64,000 nt of DNA from Pedococcus cremeus. Its GTDB lineage: Bacteria; Actinomycetota; Actinomycetes; Actinomycetales; Dermatophilaceae. Positions 60,380 to 64,000 of the stretch are shown here, piece after piece. The position numbers and the translations under genes were made by a program. The first letter of the stretch is position 1; each line of letters opens with the position of its first letter. The notes below the pieces were generated by a model. That model was not told the DNA's origin, searched no databases, and was given only the letters and a program-made list of their open reading frames with translations. The DNA lies in the NCBI RefSeq assembly GCF_900111375.1, contig NZ_FOHB01000002.1, positions 1-64,000 on the forward strand, given 5' to 3'.

Positions 60380-62098
60380 TCAGGACGCGGCGACGAACCC
60401 GGCCGCCTCGTGTCGCGAGACCGCCTGCGGCTCGAGCTGGGCCCGGGCCGCGCCCGCGCCGCCGACGGGGCAGGTCCACTGCCCCTCGAGGTCGACGAGG
60501 CGCACGCCGGGGGTCTCCAGCCAGCGCAGGATCTTCTCCGACTCCTCCGCCGTGGCGGCGGGAGCCGGTGAGGGTGCCGGGCGGACCGCCTCCGCACTGG
60601 CGCGCAGGGCCTCGACGTAGGGCATCGGGTCGGCGCCGCGAGGCGCGATGCTGCTGCCGGCCAGGCGGCCGTGGCGGATGCAGACGAGCTCCCACCCGCC
60701 GAGGACGGCGGGCCGGGCGGCGACGATCTCGGCGCTGGAGGCCAGCGGGGCGATCCGCTGGGTGCGCGCCATGCCGCGCACCAGCGACAGCAGTCGGTCG
60801 CGCAGCATGCCGGCGTCCTCGAACCTCTCCTGCTCGGCGAGCGCCACCATGCGCCCCCGCAGGGCTGTGACGACGTCGCGGCTGTCGCCGCCGAGGGCGG
60901 CCGCCGCGCGGGCCGCCACCGCGGCATACGCCTCCACGCTCTGCGCGCCGGTGCACGGCGCTCCGCAGCGGCCCATGTCGGCGAGGGCGCACGCGCTGAC
61001 CGGCTTGGTGGGGGAGAGCCGCTGCACGCACTGGCGCAGGGGGATGACCTCGTGCACCGCGGCGATCGCCGCCTCGGCGGATGCCCGGTTGGAGAAGGGC
61101 CCGACGTAGCGGGCCCCGTCGGCGCGCACCTCGCGCACCATGCTCAGACGCGGGAACGACTCGACGGTGAGCTTGACCCACACCCCTCGCTCGGGGGCCT
61201 TGGAGCGGCGGTTGTAGCGCGGCTTGTGCTCGGCGATGAGGCGTAGCTCGCGCACCTCGGCCTCGAGGGTGGTGGCGCAGACCACCGGCGTGACGCTCTC
61301 GGCGAGCCGGACCATCTCGGCCATCCGGGTGCGCTGCTCGGAGGCCGTGAAGTAGCTGCGCACGCGGGTGCGGATGTTGACCGACGTGCCGACGTAGAGC
61401 ACCCGGCCGTTGCCGTCCTTGAACAGGTAGACGCCCGGCGCGGAGGGCAGGTCCTGGGCGAGGTAGCGCTTGCGACGGGTCGCCGGCGACACCCGCGAGG
61501 TGTAGCTGCCGAGCTCCTCGAGGGTGTGCACGCCGAGGTTGCCCACCCGGCCGATGAGGGCGTGCAGCACGTCGACGGTGGCGCGGGCGTCGTGCAGCGC
61601 CCGGTGGTCGGGCGTGGTGGGGGAGCCGAAGAGGGCTGCCAGCGTCGAGAGCTTGTGGTTGCGGGCCTCGTCGCGGGGCACCAGCTGACGGGCGAGGGTC
61701 ACGGTGTCGAGCACCTCGAAGCCGGGCCAGCGGTTGCCGGTGCGGGCGGCGGCCGCCTTGAGGAAGGAGATGTCGAAGCCCGCGTTGTGCGCCACCAGCA
61801 CCGTGCCCCGGGCGAACTCGAGGAAGGCGGGCAGGGCGGTCTCGATGCGCGGGGCCGTCGCGACCATGGAGTCGGTGATGCCGGTGAGCACCTGGATGAA
61901 CGCCGGGATGGGGGCGCCGGGGTTGACCAGGGACTGGAACTCGCCGAGCACCTCGCCGCCGCGCACCTTGACGGCGCCGATCTCGGTGATCGACGACTCG
62001 GCGGGGCTGCCGCCGGTGGTCTCGAGGTCGACGACGACGAACGTGACACCCGAGAGCGGGGTGCCGAGGTCGTCGAACGTGCCCTGGACCATCTGCAT
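60380..62098 (-). CDS. DEDDh exonuclease fused to UvrC-like (Cho) nuclease
   Basis: A 572-residue two-enzyme fusion. The N-terminal DnaQ-like 3'-5' exonuclease (about 18-180) has VVDLETTG (Asp24, Glu26), LVAHNAGFDISFL and HRALHDARAT. The second half is UvrC-like: a GIY-YIG nuclease (SAPGVYLFKDGNGRVLYVG, from about 220), the four-cysteine cluster region (QCVQRLS ... CALADMGRCGAPC) and a UVR domain (MVALAEQERFEDAGMLRDRL) for UvrB. The C-terminal endonuclease and helix-hairpin-helix of UvrC are absent, as in Cho. Likely acts in nucleotide excision repair. Mycobacterial Rv2191 is equivalent in position. Leaderless ATG. Confidence 0.9.
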   Translation of the reverse strand: MQMVQGTFDDLGTPLSGVTFVVVDLETTGGSPAESSITEIGAVKVRGGEVLGEFQSLVNPGAPIPAFIQVLTGITDSMVATAPRIETALPAFLEFARGTVLVAHNAGFDISFLKAAAARTGNRWPGFEVLDTVTLARQLVPRDEARNHKLSTLAALFGSPTTPDHRALHDARATVDVLHALIGRVGNLGVHTLEELGSYTSRVSPATRRKRYLAQDLPSAPGVYLFKDGNGRVLYVGTSVNIRTRVRSYFTASEQRTRMAEMVRLAESVTPVVCATTLEAEVRELRLIAEHKPRYNRRSKAPERGVWVKLTVESFPRLSMVREVRADGARYVGPFSNRASAEAAIAAVHEVIPLRQCVQRLSPTKPVSACALADMGRCGAPCTGAQSVEAYAAVAARAAAALGGDSRDVVTALRGRMVALAEQERFEDAGMLRDRLLSLVRGMARTQRIAPLASSAEIVAARPAVLGGWELVCIRHGRLAGSSIAPRGADPMPYVEALRASAEAVRPAPSPAPAATAEESEKILRWLETPGVRLVDLEGQWTCPVGGAGAARAQLEPQAVSRHEAAGFVAAS

Positions 62099-62105
62099 GC
62101 GCCAG

Positions 62106-62111
62106 ACGGTA
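62106..62111 (-). promoter_or_regulatory. -10 hexamer of leaderless exonuclease-UvrC gene, overlapping the octamer
   Basis: TACCGT on the minus strand, seven bases before the ATG at 62098; its TA bases belong to a copy of the dispersed octamer (62110-62117). Confidence 0.58.
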
Positions 62112-62199
62112 TGCCGCGGCGCCGACAGCCCGTCGCAGGCGCGCCACGACCGCTCCGGAGAGGGACGGAAGCGGTGCGCGACCGCCGGCGGGGACCGTT

Positions 62200-62242
62200 G
62201 TCGGGCATGTGTCGGGCACTGTGCCGGGCAACGGGCCGGGCA
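62200..62242. repeat. four phased 8-bp direct repeats
   Basis: G(T/C)CGGGCA occurs at 62200-62207, 62211-62218, 62223-62230 and 62235-62242, spaced 11-12 bases, in the gap between the exonuclease gene and the small cysteine protein gene. A longer ACCGTTGTCGG also brackets it (62194-62204, 62242-62252). Confidence 0.6.
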
Positions 62243-62299
62243 CCGTTGTCGGTGGTCGTCCCTACGGTGGTGGGCAGTCACAAGGAAGGGGTGATCACG

Positions 62300-62518
62300 G
62301 TGATCATCGACTGCACGTCCTGCCCGGTCCCCGAGCTCCACTGCGGTGACTGCATGGTGACGGCCCTGCTGGAGCCGCCGGCCGCCGACCTGCCGCTCGA
62401 CGCCTCGGAGCGCGCTGCGGTGACCCTGTTCGTCGCGTCGGGTCTCGTGAGCCCCGAGGAGGCCGCCGGCCTGCGGGCGCGGCGCGAGCCCTACAGCGGG
62501 GTGCGCGCCGTCGGCTGA
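62300..62518 (+). CDS. small double-CxxC protein
   Basis: A 72-residue protein with two Cys pairs near the N-terminus (CTSC at residues 5-8 and CGDC about nine residues on), suggesting a zinc ribbon or redox site, followed by a helical part (ASERAAVTLFVASGLVSPEEAAGLRARR). Family not recognised by name. The GTG at 62300 is chosen because AAGGAAGGG lies about ten bases upstream; an earlier in-frame GTG at 62291 abuts that site. It ends 27 bases before the zincin gene. Confidence 0.72.
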   Translation: MIIDCTSCPVPELHCGDCMVTALLEPPAADLPLDASERAAVTLFVASGLVSPEEAAGLRARREPYSGVRAVG

Positions 62519-62533
62519 CCCCCACCCGCTGCC

Positions 62534-62539
62534 TACGAT
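62534..62539 (+). promoter_or_regulatory. -10 hexamer of leaderless lipoprotein zincin gene
   Basis: TACGAT, six bases before the GTG at 62546. Confidence 0.58.
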
Positions 62540-62545
62540 GGCCGC

Positions 62546-63889
62546 GTGACGACGACGGGCGGCCGCTGCCGCAGCAGGGTGGCCGCCGCCGTGGCGGTCA
62601 CCGCGCTGGCTGCGAGCGTTCTTGCCGGGTGCACGGGGACCGTCGTCGAGCGCGAGCGCACCACGGCGTCCCCGAGCGCGACCGCGACCTCAGCGGCCGG
62701 CACCCCGTCGGTCGACCCGGAGGCCGCCCGCGTCGAGGCGCTCACGCAGCTGCTCGACGAGCGCGCCGCGGCCGTCCTCGCCCATGACCGGGCCCGCTTC
62801 ACCGCCACCCTCGACGACCCAGGGTCCGGCTTCGGGCTGCGCCAGCTCCAGGTGTTCGACAACCTCGTGCGCCTGCCGCTCGGCACCTTCGCCTACGGCA
62901 CCCCCGAGGCAGCCGCGGCCCTCGGCACCGACCGGGCCGCAGAGGTCGGCCCCGACGCGTGGGTGGCCCGCGTCGAGGGCCGCTACACCCTCAGGGGCTG
63001 GGACCGCCGGCCGCGCACCTACGAGACGCACCTGACCGTGGTCCACCGGCCCGACGGCTGGAGGCTCGCCGACGACTCCGACGGCGGCACGCAGGCGCAG
63101 CTGTGGGACCTGCCCGACCTGAAGGTGGTCTCCAGCCGGCGCACGCTCGTGGTGGCCAGCGGGAAGGTGCGCGACCTCGAGAGCTACCTGCGCCTCGGCG
63201 ACCGTGCGGTGCGGGCCGTCGAGCAGGTCTGGACGCGCCCGTGGGGCGCCAGGCTCGTGGTCGTCGTGCCCGCCACCGCCGCCGAGATGGCCGACCAGCT
63301 GGGCCAGTCCACCGGCAGCGTCGAGCAGGTGGCCGCCGTCACGGACGGAGCCCTCGACAGCGACGGCCGGGCGGGGTCGGACCGGGTCGTGGTGAACCCG
63401 CAGGCGTTCGCCCGGCTGCAGGCCACCGGACAGCAGGTCGTCCTCAGCCACGAGACGACGCACGTGGCCGTGCGCGCCTCGACCACCAGGCCGGTGCCCC
63501 TGTGGCTCTCGGAGGGCCTGGCCGACTACGTCGGCTACCGGGCGGTCGACCTGCCCCGCACCACCATCGCCGCGCCGCTGCTCGAGCGGGTGCGGCACAG
63601 GAACGGCCCGCGGGCCCTGCCCACGGAGCGCGACTTCGACCCGTCGACCTCCACCATCGCCCCGAGCTACAACGCCGCCTGGCTGGCGGTCTGCCGCATC
63701 GTCGACCAGCACGGGGAGAAGGCGCTGGTCCGGTTCTACCTCAACGCCGCCAGCCGCCCGAGCGCGTCGGCGCCGCCGGGTGACCCGGAGCAGAACACCC
63801 GCAAGGCCTTCACCGCCGTCCTCGGCACCACCGAGCCGGCCTTCACGCGTGGGTGGCTGTCCTACCTGCGGAGTCTGGCGCGGACCTGA
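62546..63889 (+). CDS. lipoprotein with peptidase-MA-like zincin domain
   Basis: A 447-residue exported lipoprotein: signal peptide with lipobox LAGC (Cys29), an N-terminal NTF2-like region (about 60-190) and a C-terminal zincin domain with HETTH (302-306) and the third-ligand motif LSEGLADY (Glu323). It is probably a cell-surface peptidase-fold protein; activity is not established. Its last 47 bases overlap the end of a convergent gene at the window edge. Confidence 0.85.
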   Translation: MTTTGGRCRSRVAAAVAVTALAASVLAGCTGTVVERERTTASPSATATSAAGTPSVDPEAARVEALTQLLDERAAAVLAHDRARFTATLDDPGSGFGLRQLQVFDNLVRLPLGTFAYGTPEAAAALGTDRAAEVGPDAWVARVEGRYTLRGWDRRPRTYETHLTVVHRPDGWRLADDSDGGTQAQLWDLPDLKVVSSRRTLVVASGKVRDLESYLRLGDRAVRAVEQVWTRPWGARLVVVVPATAAEMADQLGQSTGSVEQVAAVTDGALDSDGRAGSDRVVVNPQAFARLQATGQQVVLSHETTHVAVRASTTRPVPLWLSEGLADYVGYRAVDLPRTTIAAPLLERVRHRNGPRALPTERDFDPSTSTIAPSYNAAWLAVCRIVDQHGEKALVRFYLNAASRPSASAPPGDPEQNTRKAFTAVLGTTEPAFTRGWLSYLRSLART

Positions 63890-64000
63890 CCGCCGGCCGA
63901 GCCGCGAGCGCCAGCGAGACGACGACCAGGGCGCCCGCGAGCCAGAACTGGTTGTAGAACGCCTGCTTGTTCACGAGGTTGGCGACGAGCAGCACCAGGG
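63843..64000 (-). CDS. integral membrane protein, C-terminal fragment (possibly DUF2029/GT87-like)
   Basis: The minus-strand frame entering from the window edge encodes 51 residues ending at a TGA at 63843-63845: LVLLVANLVNKQAFYNQFWL, then a hydrophobic helix ALVVVSLALAA and a polar tail. The N-K-Q-A-F-x-N-Q pattern before the last helix is reminiscent of DUF2029/GT87-type membrane glycosyltransferases, but the fragment is too short to be sure. It overlaps the convergent zincin gene by 47 bases. Confidence 0.5.
   Translation of the reverse strand, partial: LVLLVANLVNKQAFYNQFWLAGALVVVSLALAARPAVRSAPDSAGRTATHA

Larger units (their letters stand above)
3781..62117. repeat. dispersed octamer GTATGCCG, 34 copies
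   Basis: Plus orientation begins at 4318, 8651, 12024, 15327, 24441, 31434, 33524, 34608, 37240, 41964, 44729, 48511, 50109, 57293, 59536, 62110. Minus orientation (CGGCATAC on the plus strand) begins at 3781, 8746, 10883, 21290, 22790, 26734, 30907, 33007, 37415, 41171, 44124, 49974, 52552, 52699, 55220, 57933, 58320, 60922. About nine copies are intergenic. Composition alone predicts roughly two copies. Confidence 0.85.

Noticed and set aside
62099-62341. Longer start for the exonuclease-UvrC gene
   Set aside because: The extension crosses the -10 hexamer and the phased repeats and has no conserved residues.

Overview
The window is one stretch of a high-GC (roughly 72% by eye) actinobacterial chromosome. 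It encodes an aa3 cytochrome oxidase and cytochrome bcc complex, a GlnR operator in front of glnA, an ECF vitamin B12 uptake and salvage operon and many leaderless genes. There are no IS elements, phage genes, CRISPR arrays, tRNA or rRNA genes. Gene order follows the chromosomal block known in Mycobacterium tuberculosis as Rv2220 down to Rv2191 (glnA, RDD, DUF4191, lipA, lipB, SDR, sucB, pepA, gcvT, cobS/cobT, DUF3043, glycerate kinase, erpA, adoK, ctaC, qcrCAB, ctaE, trpD, DnaQ-UvrC fusion), with extra genes between the shared ones. Protein sequences and style suggest a member of the Micrococcales such as the Intrasporangiaceae. That placement is inference.

Layout. 1-2.2 kb: a truncated RibD/DHFR-like gene, a dienelactone-hydrolase-like gene and a small lipoprotein, looser in composition than the rest. 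2.2-10.5 kb: glnA with its GlnR box, an RDD protein, a PadR/DUF4097 pair under a repeat operator, an ATP-grasp protein, and the lipoate genes lipA and lipB. 10.6-16.4 kb: MMPL transporter, oxidoreductase, S51 peptidase and an atypical receptor kinase. 16.4-25.4 kb: lpdA-sucB-SDR, DUF5302, pepA, gcvT and an LLM oxidoreductase. 25.4-32.6 kb: the B12 block. A cobalamin riboswitch heads an SCO2322-type exported protein, EcfT, a fused double ATPase, an S component, cobU and cobS; cobT runs divergently. 32.7-42.6 kb: DUF3043 protein, M20 dipeptidase, a glutathionyl-hydroquinone-reductase-like protein, a saccharopine-dehydrogenase-like protein, nadA, a DEAD-box helicase, glycerate kinase and erpA. 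43-46 kb: adoK, aat, and a TusA/NifS-like pair whose NifS member lacks the PLP lysine. 46.2-56 kb: respiratory chain genes (ctaCDF, then qcrB-qcrA-qcrC-ctaE on the other strand) separated by an L,D-transpeptidase and two small genes. 56-64 kb: receiver-like protein, trpD, SCO7613-like membrane protein, a Lrp-type RAM domain protein, an exonuclease-UvrC fusion, and a lipoprotein zincin.

Three genome-scale signals stand out. First, the octamer GTATGCCG occurs 34 times in 64 kb in both orientations, against about two expected from composition, and it forces rare codons inside genes. Second, at least 21 genes carry a TANNNT -10 hexamer exactly 6-8 nt before the start codon, a leaderless architecture that also fixes several start sites. 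Third, short tandem duplications recur at or just after stop codons.
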